Shown piece after piece: positions 27,349-35,994 of a stretch of DNA of 64,000 nt. The stretch's first letter is position 1. Every line of letters begins with the position of its first letter. The DNA is taken from contig NZ_UIGI01000001.1 in assembly GCF_900446255.1 (NCBI RefSeq), positions 2,568,763 through 2,632,762 of the forward strand. Reading direction: 5' to 3'. A program made the translations under genes and the position numbers. The DNA comes from Buttiauxella agrestis (GTDB lineage Bacteria; Pseudomonadota; Gammaproteobacteria; Enterobacterales; Enterobacteriaceae). The notes beneath the pieces are model-generated. The model was not told where the DNA came from. It did not search any database and worked only from the letters and a program-made list of their open reading frames with translations.

Positions 27349-29145
27349 TCAGGCGCTGTGGTGACGGGCAAGCCAGGCTTTCCAGCCGCCCCACGCGGTA
27401 ATATCCGTGGCGTCGTGTAGTGCTGAGGGTTCGCAAATAAACCCTTTCACGCTCCTGCCGTCTTCCAGAGTCAAAGTGCCGATCCCCAGCGGCGCGGGGA
27501 TTTCCGCCACAAATTCGCCAAAACGGGCCAGCGGGATATCCCATAGCTCGACGGCAATCGGCTGCCCGGAGGAGTTTTTGGCAAGACCGGGTTTTGGCGG
27601 CTGAGTATTGGCCAGCGCATAAAGGCGATAATTGGCCGCAGTGCGGGATTCTTCGATAAACACCGCATGACGGGTGGTGAGCTGGTGGTTGAGCGGCATT
27701 CCGCGCAGATGAGCGCCGACCACGGCAACGCGAACGTGGTTTGCAGAGATTTTTGCGGCAAGGGTCGCAGGAAGCGTTTTTTCAGTGGCACCCAGCGGCA
27801 GGTTCAGCGCCTGTTGCCAGCTTTTCCCGAAGTGGCTTAAAGCCTGGTCGTGCCATGCGGGGGCGATAATCGTGATACCCGCAGGCAAACCGTCTTCACG
27901 GAAATCTCCCGGCAGCGCCAGCGCGCAGAGGTCGGCCAGATTGGTGAAGTTGGTGTAGGTGCCAAATTGCGAGTTGTATCGCACCGGTTCCTGCGCCATT
28001 TCAGCGAGGGTATGGATGGTCGGCGACGTTGGCACCACCAGCGCATCAAACTCGCTCAGTTGCGCGTTGATTTTTTGCGCCAGTTCCGCGCGGGTGTATT
28101 CCGCCTGCCAGGCATCGCAAGCCGTGTAGTTCAGGCCGTTGGCCACAATGCTGCGCACGGTGGGGTCCATCGCTTCAGGCTGATTTTTGAAAATTTCGCC
28201 TATCGCAACGGTCCGCTCCGCCACCCATGCGCCGTAATACAGCTGTTCGGCTAACTGGTTAAAGGCGGTGAAATCGATCGGAATAAGTTCTGCACCCTGC
28301 TGCTCCAGGCGTTGCAACGTTTTGGCAAACGCCGCCTCGCTATATTTGTCGCCAAAAAACTCAAGCTGGTCGGGAATGGCAAAACGAGGTTTTTCATTAA
28401 AACGCGCCGGAGCCGTTTGCGGATTAGCGCGTGTGTACGGATCTTGCGGATCGACGCCACCCGCAATGGAAGCCACGGTTTCGGCATCTTCAACCGTTAA
28501 CGCGAACACCGAAACACAGTCATTCAGGCGGCAAGCGGGCACCACGCCTGCGGTGGAAATCCAGCCTTTTGTCGGTTTCAGGCCCACGATATTATTGAAG
28601 CCCGCCGGTACGCGCCCGGAACCCGCGGTATCGGTACCCAATGAGAAGCAGACCAGGCCGCGCGCGACCACCGATGCAGAACCGGAACTTGAGCCGCCGC
28701 TTACATATTCAGGGTTGAAGGTATTTTTGACTGCACCAAACGGTGAGCGGGTGCCGACAAGCCCGGTCGCGAATTGGTCGAGATTTGTTTTGCCTACCAC
28801 AATGGCCCCCGCCGCTTTCAGGCGGGCTATCACAGTCGCATCTTTTTCAGGGGTGTAAGTAAATGCCGGGCACGCCGCGCTGGTGGGCATTCCGGCGACA
28901 TTAATATTATCTTTCGCCGCAAAAGGAACGCCTAATAATGGAAAGTCTGCTGCCTGCTTTTCACCAGAATTAATTTCCTGAAAAATTGTGGTTAATTGCG
29001 CATAGATTTCATCCTGCGTGGCGAGATATATCCACGCATTATCATCACGGGATAAATTCGCATTTAATTGCTGATATGCCGCCACTAGTTGTTGCGGGTG
29101 CTGGCGGTAACTCGCGACCCATTCAGACAAAGTTGCTACAGACAT
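27349..29145 (-). CDS. atzF: Allophanate hydrolase
   Basis: Second enzyme of urea amidolyase: allophanate to two ammonia and two CO2. 598 residues. The amidase-signature domain (1-450) keeps the Lys of AAKDN and the Ser-Ser pair in SGGSSSGSASVV / DTAGSGRVPAG. The C-terminal allophanate hydrolase domain (HVRVAVVGAHLRGMPLNHQL) is complete. I choose ATG 29145 over the ATG at 29160, because a palindromic operator and the predicted transcription start cover that region. It is the first gene of the operon. Confidence 0.92.
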   Translation of the reverse strand: MSVATLSEWVASYRQHPQQLVAAYQQLNANLSRDDNAWIYLATQDEIYAQLTTIFQEINSGEKQAADFPLLGVPFAAKDNINVAGMPTSAACPAFTYTPEKDATVIARLKAAGAIVVGKTNLDQFATGLVGTRSPFGAVKNTFNPEYVSGGSSSGSASVVARGLVCFSLGTDTAGSGRVPAGFNNIVGLKPTKGWISTAGVVPACRLNDCVSVFALTVEDAETVASIAGGVDPQDPYTRANPQTAPARFNEKPRFAIPDQLEFFGDKYSEAAFAKTLQRLEQQGAELIPIDFTAFNQLAEQLYYGAWVAERTVAIGEIFKNQPEAMDPTVRSIVANGLNYTACDAWQAEYTRAELAQKINAQLSEFDALVVPTSPTIHTLAEMAQEPVRYNSQFGTYTNFTNLADLCALALPGDFREDGLPAGITIIAPAWHDQALSHFGKSWQQALNLPLGATEKTLPATLAAKISANHVRVAVVGAHLRGMPLNHQLTTRHAVFIEESRTAANYRLYALANTQPPKPGLAKNSSGQPIAVELWDIPLARFGEFVAEIPAPLGIGTLTLEDGRSVKGFICEPSALHDATDITAWGGWKAWLARHHSA

Positions 29146-29157
29146 AAACTGGAATCC

Positions 29158-29175
29158 CATCTGGTATACAAGATG
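29158..29175 (-). promoter_or_regulatory. Palindromic operator, probably for the GntR regulator
   Basis: 18-bp palindrome CATCTGGTATACAAGATG with one mismatched pair. The GTATAC core fits FadR-type GntR sites. It sits 13-30 bp before the atzF start, covering the predicted transcription start. Confidence 0.6.
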
Positions 29176-29185
29176 GAATCAATAA

Positions 29186-29201
29186 AGCATTAAACGTGCC
29201 A
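29186..29201 (-). promoter_or_regulatory. Sigma-54 promoter of the urea operon
   Basis: On the minus strand TGGCACGTTTAATGCT matches the sigma-54 consensus TGGCACG-N4-TTGCW with one mismatch, and the invariant GG and GC are 10 nt apart. Start of transcription is expected near 29176. Confidence 0.65.
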
Positions 29202-29264
29202 GGTATTTATAACGCTGATAATCAACAGATTTGAATATAATAAGGCGCGCTTTATTCTTTTTTC

Positions 29265-29279
29265 GCACTCTTATAGAGC
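29265..29279. promoter_or_regulatory. Possible NtrC enhancer site
   Basis: GCACTCTTATAGAGC resembles the NtrC site GCAC-N7-GTGC with one mismatch in the arms, about 90-105 bp upstream of the predicted sigma-54 start, a usual enhancer distance. Weak on its own. Confidence 0.4.
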
Positions 29280-29365
29280 GAGGATTTAAATTATTTATCC
29301 AGAAAGGTGCAAATAAACACTGTCATATTATTTTCTTATATTCTTTTATAAATCGGCAAGCGTGT

Positions 29366-29396
29366 GTCGGATGACGCTTGCGCTTATCCGACCTAC
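29366..29396. repeat. Single REP-type palindrome
   Basis: GTCGGATGACGCTTGCGCTTATCCGACCTAC-like unit between divergent atzF and dtpB. The rest of the 29175-29622 gap is AT-rich promoter DNA; apart from the sites listed I see no gene in it. Confidence 0.75.
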
Positions 29397-29622
29397 GAAA
29401 ATTCCCGTACAGACATAAAAAATGTCACGCCCATGATTTGATAGTGTGATCAACCACCAGGAAAGCAAGTTAACCATACAATAACCTAATCAACGTCATA
29501 AATGCGGCATTAACACCACATGTAGACGCAGAAAAATAGAATACGATTCCATCACAGATCGAACTTAGGTATAGCGCCAATAGCCGCCTATACTTCCTTA
29601 AAATGTCTAAAGGCAAACGAAC

Positions 29623-31101
29623 ATGACTAAGCCCGCCCCTACCGGTTTATTGCAGCAACCTAAACCGTTTTTTATGATTTTTTTTGTTGAGTTATGGGAG
29701 CGTTTTGGATACTACGGCGTGCAAGGTATTCTGGCCGTATTTTTCGTTAAAGAGCTCGGTTTTTCACAGGAACAGGCCTTTGTGACCTTTGGTGCCTTTG
29801 CCGCTCTGGTTTACGGGCTGATCTCCATCGGCGGCTATGTCGGCGATCATTTATTAGGCACAAAACGCACGATGGTTCTGGGTGCCGTGGTCCTGGCGCT
29901 GGGCTACTTTATGACCGGTTTGTCGCTGCATAATCCTGATATGATCTTTATTGCCCTGGGCACCATCGCGGTGGGCAACGGGCTATTCAAAGCCAATCCA
30001 GCCAGTCTGCTTTCAAAATGCTACCCGCCAAAAGATCCTCGGCTGGACGGCGCATTCACCCTGTTTTACATGTCTATTAACATCGGTTCTTTGCTGTCTT
30101 TGTCACTCGCGCCCGTCATTGCCAACAAATATGGCTACGCCGTCACCTACAACCTGTGCGGCATTGGCTTAGTCTTCGCATTGCTGGTTTATTTCTGCTG
30201 TCGTGGCATGGTGCGTGACATCGGCTCGGAACCCGATAGCAAGCCGATGAGCTACAAAAATTTACTGCTGGTTTTAGCGGGAACCGTGGTGATGATTTAC
30301 GTTTGTGCGTGGCTGATGCATAACGTGAAAGTAGCGAATATCGTGTTAATTGTGCTGTCCATCATCGTGATTTTCCTCTTCTTCCGCGAGGCCGCGAAAC
30401 AAAACAAAAGCGATCGCAACCGCATGTATGTCGCCTTTGTGCTGATGATTGAAGCGGTGCTGTTTTACATTCTGTATGCCCAGATGCCAACGTCGCTGAA
30501 CTTCTTTGCAATCAATAACGTGCGCCATGAAATTCTCGGTTTTACTATCAACCCCGTCAGTTTCCAGGCTTTGAACCCATTCTGGGTGGTGGTTGCCAGC
30601 CCCATTCTGGCCACGCTGTATACCCGTTTTGGTGCTAAAGGCAAAGATCTGACGATGCCTGCCAAATTCACTCTCGGCATGTTCCTGTGCTCGTTAGGCT
30701 TTTTAACCGCCGCCGCTGCTGGCATGTGGTTTGCTGACGCACAAGGGCTGACTTCCCCGTGGTTTATCGTGCTGGTGTATTTGTTCCAGAGCCTGGGCGA
30801 GCTAATGATCAGCGCGTTAGGTTTAGCGATGGTCGCCGCACTGGTGCCGCAATATATGATGGGCTTTATTCTCGGGATGTGGTTCCTGACTCAGGCCGCG
30901 GCCTTCCTGCTCGGTGGTTACGTTGCCACCTTCACGGCAGTGCCGGAATCCCTTAACGATCCGCTGCAAACATTGCCGATTTATACCGGCGTGTTCAGCA
31001 AAATTGGCATCACGACCTTTGTTATCGCGCTGATTATGGCCGCAATGGTGCCGTGGCTAAACCGTATGATGAATATGCAACCGGAAGTGAAAACCGCTTA
31101 A
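29623..31101 (+). CDS. dtpB: Dipeptide/tripeptide permease B
   Basis: Proton-coupled oligopeptide transporter (POT/PTR family) in the inner membrane, 492 residues, about 14 membrane segments. The N-terminal [13 protein letters not shown] motif (ExxERF, proton coupling) and [28 protein letters not shown] signature are intact. It matches E. coli DtpB (YhiP, '[21 protein letters not shown]') more closely than DtpA. In E. coli dtpB lies elsewhere. AAAGG precedes the start. A hairpin follows at 31128-31146. Confidence 0.93.
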   Translation: MTKPAPTGLLQQPKPFFMIFFVELWERFGYYGVQGILAVFFVKELGFSQEQAFVTFGAFAALVYGLISIGGYVGDHLLGTKRTMVLGAVVLALGYFMTGLSLHNPDMIFIALGTIAVGNGLFKANPASLLSKCYPPKDPRLDGAFTLFYMSINIGSLLSLSLAPVIANKYGYAVTYNLCGIGLVFALLVYFCCRGMVRDIGSEPDSKPMSYKNLLLVLAGTVVMIYVCAWLMHNVKVANIVLIVLSIIVIFLFFREAAKQNKSDRNRMYVAFVLMIEAVLFYILYAQMPTSLNFFAINNVRHEILGFTINPVSFQALNPFWVVVASPILATLYTRFGAKGKDLTMPAKFTLGMFLCSLGFLTAAAAGMWFADAQGLTSPWFIVLVYLFQSLGELMISALGLAMVAALVPQYMMGFILGMWFLTQAAAFLLGGYVATFTAVPESLNDPLQTLPIYTGVFSKIGITTFVIALIMAAMVPWLNRMMNMQPEVKTA

Positions 31102-31127
31102 CTTCTTCACCTTCGTTTCTTTTCACG

Positions 31128-31146
31128 CCGCCTTCAACGAAGGCGG
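31128..31146. terminator. Hairpin between dtpB and ydcY
   Basis: Perfect 8-bp stem CCGCCTTC / GAAGGCGG with loop AAC between convergent genes. There is no strong T-run on either strand. Confidence 0.45.
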
Positions 31147-31169
31147 TTCGTGATAACACCTTCTGAAAC

Positions 31170-31403
31170 TTAAATAATGGTGCCGCCTTTGGTTAAATCT
31201 TCACGGCGCTGTTCCACTTCTGCTTTGTGATGATGTCCCTTCTGCGCGATGGCGTTACGTAAACGCTGCTGCTGCGCGTAACGATCTTCGCGGGTTAACT
31301 CAGCATCGTCGCTCAGTTCAATCAGCAACTCATTCATATGCTCAATGACATTCTCCGCCACCGCCGCGTCTACGCGGGCAATAACATCTTCCAGGTGAGC
31401 CAT
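31170..31403 (-). CDS. ydcY: YdcY family protein (DUF2526)
   Basis: 77-residue cytoplasmic protein close to E. coli YdcY (DUF2526), with the conserved HMNELLIELSDDAELTREDRY centre and the LTKGGTII end. It is predicted to be helical and charged. Function is unknown. AAGGAG lies ahead of the ATG, and it follows the aldo/keto reductase gene by 30 bp on the same strand. Confidence 0.88.
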   Translation of the reverse strand: MAHLEDVIARVDAAVAENVIEHMNELLIELSDDAELTREDRYAQQQRLRNAIAQKGHHHKAEVEQRREDLTKGGTII

Positions 31404-31433
31404 AACTATCTCCTTAAATTTTGAGGGTATACC

Positions 31434-32306
31434 TTATGACTCCCCGGTGATTTTCTCAAGCTCATCCATAACCTCGCCTGATAATGTTATCTGCGCCACG
31501 GCAAGGTTTTCATGCAGATGACTCACCGACGAAGTCCCAGGGATCAACAAAATGTTCGGTGAGCGTCGCAATAACCAGGCCAGCGCAAGCTGCATTGGCG
31601 TCACATCGAGGCGCTGTGCGACGTCGCTCAAAATGGAGGATTGCAATGGGGTGAAGCCGCCCAGCGGGAAAAATGGCACGTAGGCGATTCCGTCACGGGC
31701 AAGGTCGTCAATCATCTGGTCGTCACGACGATTCGCCAGGTTGTAGAGATTTTGCACGCAAACAATCGGGCAAATGCTGCGGCCTTGCGCAACCTGGGTT
31801 GGCGTGACGTTGCTTAACCCAATATGGCGCACTAAGCCTTGTTGCTGTAATTCGGCCAGCACGGAAAGCGGCTCTTCGAGTGAACCTTCCGCGGGATTGC
31901 TCATATCAAACATCAGGCGCAAATTCACCACGTCGAGCTGTTCGCGCCCGAGATTGCGTAAGTTATCGTGCACCGCCTGAGTCAGTTCGGCGGCAGAAAA
32001 AGCGGGCAGCCATGACCCGTCTTCCCCCCGCCGCGCACCGATTTTAGTCACAATAACCAGGTCATCCGGATACGGCGCAAGCGCTTCGTGAATCAATTTA
32101 TTGGTGACATGCGGGCCATAAAAATCGCTGGTGTCGATATGATTCACACCGGCTTCAACCGATGCACGTAGCACCGCCAGCGCGGCTTCATGATTGCGCG
32201 GCGGACCAAACACGCCAGGGCCTGCCAGCTGCATAGCACCATAACCCATTCTGAATACGGTGCGATCACCGAGCATGTACGTGCCTGATTTTTCTATAGA
32301 AGACAT
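31434..32306 (-). CDS. Aldo/keto reductase, YdbC (PdxI) type
   Basis: NADPH-dependent aldo/keto reductase, TIM barrel, 290 residues. It strongly resembles E. coli YdbC (FRMGYGAMQLAGPGVFGPPR; HIDTSDFYGPHVTNKLI; GIAYVPFFPLGGFTPLQSS), recently described as a pyridoxal reductase (PdxI). The catalytic Asp and Tyr (DTSDFYG) and Lys (VTKIGAR) are present, while the usual catalytic His is replaced in VVNLRLM, as in YdbC itself. The start at ATG 32306 follows homology; the longer frame adds unrelated residues. Confidence 0.87.
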   Translation of the reverse strand: MSSIEKSGTYMLGDRTVFRMGYGAMQLAGPGVFGPPRNHEAALAVLRASVEAGVNHIDTSDFYGPHVTNKLIHEALAPYPDDLVIVTKIGARRGEDGSWLPAFSAAELTQAVHDNLRNLGREQLDVVNLRLMFDMSNPAEGSLEEPLSVLAELQQQGLVRHIGLSNVTPTQVAQGRSICPIVCVQNLYNLANRRDDQMIDDLARDGIAYVPFFPLGGFTPLQSSILSDVAQRLDVTPMQLALAWLLRRSPNILLIPGTSSVSHLHENLAVAQITLSGEVMDELEKITGES

Positions 32307-32405
32307 ATTTTCTCGCTTTTCAGAAGGTTGCCAGGAGATGCGTGAAGGTCGCACTGGAGAAAGAAGTATAGTCGCGCACATCAGACCGAAAGATGTCCAA
32401 CTTAA

Positions 32406-33161
32406 TCATTCGTGCTGTTTACAGAATGAATCTAACGCTCCGGCTAATGCCGCTGGATTTTCCCATGACATGCAATGCCCGCATTCGGCTAATACCGATG
32501 TGTTGATGCCCCAGTTTTGAACTTGGGTGAAATTACTGTCGGGCAGCGATTGCTCACCAAAGATCAGCGAACGCGGTTTTTCCAGTTGCGCGAAAATCGT
32601 TAACCAATGATTACCCTTGATCAAACTTTCTGCTCCGCGCCATACAGCCCAAGGGGCCGCTGCCGCTAGACTTCCCGACCATGGACCATTTTCATCATTA
32701 ATCAATGAACTATGTCGCTCTGAGACATAATTCGATTCCGTTACGCTGCAAATCTGTTGGCTAAAAAAGCCGCCGCCCGCATGGAAATTAGGCTCTGAAA
32801 CGATCAGCCCGGATAAATTTGCCGTCAATAATTCTGCTGCTTCAATACAGATACTGCCGCCCATGCTATGACCATAGAGAAAATATTTATCCAGTTTCAG
32901 ATGACCAATAAGTTCAGCCACCACTTGCGCCTGTTCTTTAATTGAATAACTGAAATCGCGGGGTTTTTCGCTGTATCCGTAACCGGGAAGATCGATAAGA
33001 ATCGCCCTTCTGCCGGAAAAGTTCTTATCTGCAACCACTCGCGGATATTCATAAGATGACGCACATCCCAGGCCGTGAACAAACACCAGCGGCGTGCCGC
33101 TACCGGGCAAGTCCAGCCAGCGGACGCGGCAATTTGCGGTCGTTGAAAAAAATGTCTCCAT
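32406..33161 (-). CDS. Alpha/beta hydrolase
   Basis: 251-residue soluble hydrolase. An oxyanion-loop HGLG, nucleophile elbow GHSMGGS (Ser ~97) and a C-terminal catalytic His in LAECGHCMSWENP are visible; the acid residue probably lies in IFGEQSLPDSN. No substrate can be assigned. It is followed by the aldo/keto reductase on the same strand after about 100 bp and preceded by a REP cluster. Confidence 0.82.
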   Translation of the reverse strand: METFFSTTANCRVRWLDLPGSGTPLVFVHGLGCASSYEYPRVVADKNFSGRRAILIDLPGYGYSEKPRDFSYSIKEQAQVVAELIGHLKLDKYFLYGHSMGGSICIEAAELLTANLSGLIVSEPNFHAGGGFFSQQICSVTESNYVSERHSSLINDENGPWSGSLAAAAPWAVWRGAESLIKGNHWLTIFAQLEKPRSLIFGEQSLPDSNFTQVQNWGINTSVLAECGHCMSWENPAALAGALDSFCKQHE

Positions 33162-33184
33162 GTCGTTATTCCTGTCTTTTTAAC

Positions 33185-33304
33185 GGTGGATGTCGCTAAC
33201 GCTAATCCACCCACCTGAAGTGTTTTGTAGGGGGGATAAGCCGAAGGCGTCATCCACCATTAATGCCAATATTGTCGGAGATCGCTACGCTAGTCCGACC
33301 TACA
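33185..33304. repeat. Three-unit REP/BIME cluster
   Basis: Units at 33185-33211, 33228-33259 and 33273-33304, alternating GGTGGAT and GTCGGA arms with GTAGG/CCTAC linkers. It is the longest cluster in the window and lies between the DppA-like gene and the hydrolase. Confidence 0.8.
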
Positions 33305-33314
33305 AAAAAGCTTA

Positions 33315-34913
33315 TCAGTTCAATTTCGCTTTTGAGAAATCACTGCCGTTCAGGCTGACGGTGTAACCCGTCACATTGCTGCGAGTGGCGTAGAAAGTTT
33401 TGCCGTTCGCCAGCGGGACCCACGGTGCTTGCTCGTAGAACACTTCCTGTGCCTGCTCGTAGAGTTTGGCGCGAGCTGCCGGATCGCTGGTCAGTTTCGC
33501 TTTCTGTGTCAGAGCATCGTATTGCTTGTCGCACCAGCGGGCGGCGTTAGAGCCACTTTCAATACTGCCGCAGCCGAGCAATGTATCAGCAAAGTTATCC
33601 GGGTCGCCGTTGTCACTCATCCAGCCAAACAGCGCTGAGGAATGTTCGCCTTTACGCATGCCAGCAAGATATTCGCCCCACTCGAACGTGACAATCTTCG
33701 CGTTTACTCCAACCTTCGCCCAGTCCGCCTGAATCATCTCGGCAACACGACGTGAATTTGGGTTATAAGGTCGCTGCACCGGCATTGACCATAGGTCGGT
33801 GTCAAAGCCCTTTTCCAGCCCCGCTTGTTTGAGCAGCGCTTTGGCTTTTTCAGGATCGTAGCTGCGGTCTTTCAGGTCTTTATCAAAACCCAACATCGTT
33901 GGCGGAATCGGTGATTTTGCTACCGTTCCTGACCCCATAAATACCGCATTAATTATGGCTTGTTTATCCACCGCGTAATTTAGCGCCTGGCGCACCAGCA
34001 CGTTATCGAACGGTTTTTTAGTGGTGTTAAAGGCCAGATAACCAACATTCAGGCCATCGATGGCATGCAACTGGAGATCTTTATTGGCTTTGATCGCCTC
34101 GAACTGCACCGGGGCGGGAGCCGGGATAATCTGGCATTCATTCTTCTGCAATTTCGCCATACGCGTCTGCACATTTGGCGTGATAGAGAAGATCAGGTGT
34201 TTGGTTGGCACTTCGCCATTCCAGTAATTCGGGTTCGCCACATAGCGAATCAACGAATCCACTTTGTACTCCTGGAGTGCGTAAGGCCCGGTGCCAATTG
34301 GCGCGGTATCTACTTTTTCTGGCGTACCGGCTTTGAGCATTGCGTCAGCATATTCAGCCGACAGTATCGACGTAAAATCCATGCCCCAGTCTGCGAGGAA
34401 CGCCGCATTTGGCTCACTTAACGTGAACTGAACGTGGTTATCATCGAGTTTTTTAACTTCGGTGATCAGCTTATCCAGCCCGACATCATGGAAGTATTCG
34501 TAATTACCCTGCGACACATTGTGGTACGGGTGTTTCGGGTCTTTCTGGCGCATGACCGAGAAAACGACATCGTCGGCATTGAAATCGCGCGTCGGTTTAA
34601 ACTCTTTATTGCTATTGAACTTCACGCCTTTACGCAGTGTGAACGTGTAGGTTTTACCATCCGGGCTGATTTTCCACTCGGTCGCCAGTGACGGCACCGG
34701 CAGGTTATCGCTTGGGCGAAATTCCACCAGGCGGTTATAGAGGGTTTGCGAGCTGGCGACAAAGGTCGGGCCGGAGCTGGCGATTTGTGGGTTGAATGAT
34801 TCTGGAGAGGCTTCGGAGCAGTACACCAGTGTGTTATTCGCGGCAGCGAATGCAGCGGTTGCGGGTAATAAACTGGTGAGCAGCAGCGCGAGAAGTGTTT
34901 TCCCTGTCGACAT
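33315..34913 (-). CDS. DppA-like peptide-binding protein (orphan)
   Basis: Periplasmic substrate-binding protein of the SBP family 5 (peptide/dipeptide class), 532 residues with signal peptide MSTGKTLLALLLTSLLPATAAFA. Conserved DppA blocks: TLVYCSEASPESFNPQ, RDFNADDVVFSVMRQKDPKHPYHNV and EKNECQ-like KLQKNECQIIP. No permease or ATPase gene is beside it, so it probably feeds the Dpp permease encoded elsewhere. It resembles the second copy at 61333-62931. AAAAGG precedes the ATG. Confidence 0.88.
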   Translation of the reverse strand: MSTGKTLLALLLTSLLPATAAFAAANNTLVYCSEASPESFNPQIASSGPTFVASSQTLYNRLVEFRPSDNLPVPSLATEWKISPDGKTYTFTLRKGVKFNSNKEFKPTRDFNADDVVFSVMRQKDPKHPYHNVSQGNYEYFHDVGLDKLITEVKKLDDNHVQFTLSEPNAAFLADWGMDFTSILSAEYADAMLKAGTPEKVDTAPIGTGPYALQEYKVDSLIRYVANPNYWNGEVPTKHLIFSITPNVQTRMAKLQKNECQIIPAPAPVQFEAIKANKDLQLHAIDGLNVGYLAFNTTKKPFDNVLVRQALNYAVDKQAIINAVFMGSGTVAKSPIPPTMLGFDKDLKDRSYDPEKAKALLKQAGLEKGFDTDLWSMPVQRPYNPNSRRVAEMIQADWAKVGVNAKIVTFEWGEYLAGMRKGEHSSALFGWMSDNGDPDNFADTLLGCGSIESGSNAARWCDKQYDALTQKAKLTSDPAARAKLYEQAQEVFYEQAPWVPLANGKTFYATRSNVTGYTVSLNGSDFSKAKLN

Positions 34914-35085
34914 ATTTTTGCCTTTTGTATACTTGCCAAAATGGAGCGTGGTGTGATTTTTTGCGTTTCAATAACACCATAGCCCATCCATTCCGACAAA
35001 TAACAAAAGGCTCTCACGTTATTCAATAACAGGAAGATTTGTGTAGTTTTCCGTCAGAGACAGCACGATCTACCGCCATTTATTA

Positions 35086-35799
35086 TTACAATAACGCAAC
35101 AAACCGCTGCAATATCGCTCTGGATTCAGGCGTGTCGCTGACTTTTGCCAAAAGTGCGTCGCGGTCTTTACCTTTCATCGCCACTCTTTCGCTGCGGCTG
35201 GTGATGATTTTATTCATCACCGGGGCGCTAAATTCCGGGTGGAATTGCACCGAGAATGCGGTTGGCGAGTAACGAACTATCTGATGCGGGTCATGGCTGG
35301 ATGCGCCCAATACCACCGCACCTTTTGGCAGCGCGAGCACGCTTTGTTCGTGGCTTAAAAAGGTATCGAACGAATTTGGCAGGCCGCTAAGTAGCGGGTC
35401 GTGCTGGGCGGCGTCATTCAGCGTGACGGCAATTTGCCCCACTTCGCTACCCTGTGGATGGTAATCCACCGAGCCTCCGAGTGCGTAAGCCATTAACTGG
35501 TGCCCATAACACACACCCAAAACCGGCACGCCCGCCTCAATAACTGCGCGCGCCCAATCGGCGGTGCGTTCGCTCCACTCTTCATGGTCCGTCACCATCG
35601 CCCATGAACCGGTAATCACCGCGCCGCTAAACGAGCCAACAGCGGGAAGTGCTTCACCTTCAAACGGACACACCACAGTCACCGGGCCAACATCACCTAA
35701 TGCGGCGTGAAACCACTGCGGCTGCTCGCCGACGGCTTGACGAATATCCAGCGGTGGATGGCCCATCTGAACCAGTAATAACGGCAATTTTTCTGACAT
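35086..35799 (-). CDS. Class I glutamine amidotransferase-like protein (YfeJ type)
   Basis: 237-residue type 1 glutamine amidotransferase domain with nucleophile Cys97 (GVCYGHQLMAYALGG) and the His187/Glu189 pair (FSVQFHPEFS), so the triad is complete. It has no synthetase domain, as in E. coli YfeJ-like GMP-synthase homologs; gamma-glutamyl peptide hydrolase activity is one possibility. It is read from the minus strand, divergent from srfA with about 195 bp between. Confidence 0.85.
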   Translation of the reverse strand: MSEKLPLLLVQMGHPPLDIRQAVGEQPQWFHAALGDVGPVTVVCPFEGEALPAVGSFSGAVITGSWAMVTDHEEWSERTADWARAVIEAGVPVLGVCYGHQLMAYALGGSVDYHPQGSEVGQIAVTLNDAAQHDPLLSGLPNSFDTFLSHEQSVLALPKGAVVLGASSHDPHQIVRYSPTAFSVQFHPEFSAPVMNKIITSRSERVAMKGKDRDALLAKVSDTPESRAILQRFVALL

Positions 35800-35994
35800 T
35801 GATTAAACGCTCCGGCGATGTAGAGAAGAATAATCAGTAGCACAAAACCGTCGAGTCACCCAATGACTTAAGTGCAATCGCCCGAGAATTAGAAAAAAGT
35901 GCCGCCTATTGCGCCGTTTGCCTGGGCCGGGAATCCGTAAAATGGAAACTGTGAAAATGGCTCAAGCGGAGCTGAAAACAGCAGGATTGATGAC

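Noticed and set aside
17493-29145. Urease-based urea use
   Set aside because: No ureABC or accessory genes are in the window; the enzymes present are urea carboxylase and allophanate hydrolase.
13215-33304. CRISPR array from the recurrent palindromes
   Set aside because: The repeats are irregularly spaced, alternate in orientation and have no unique spacers of constant size; they are REP-type elements.
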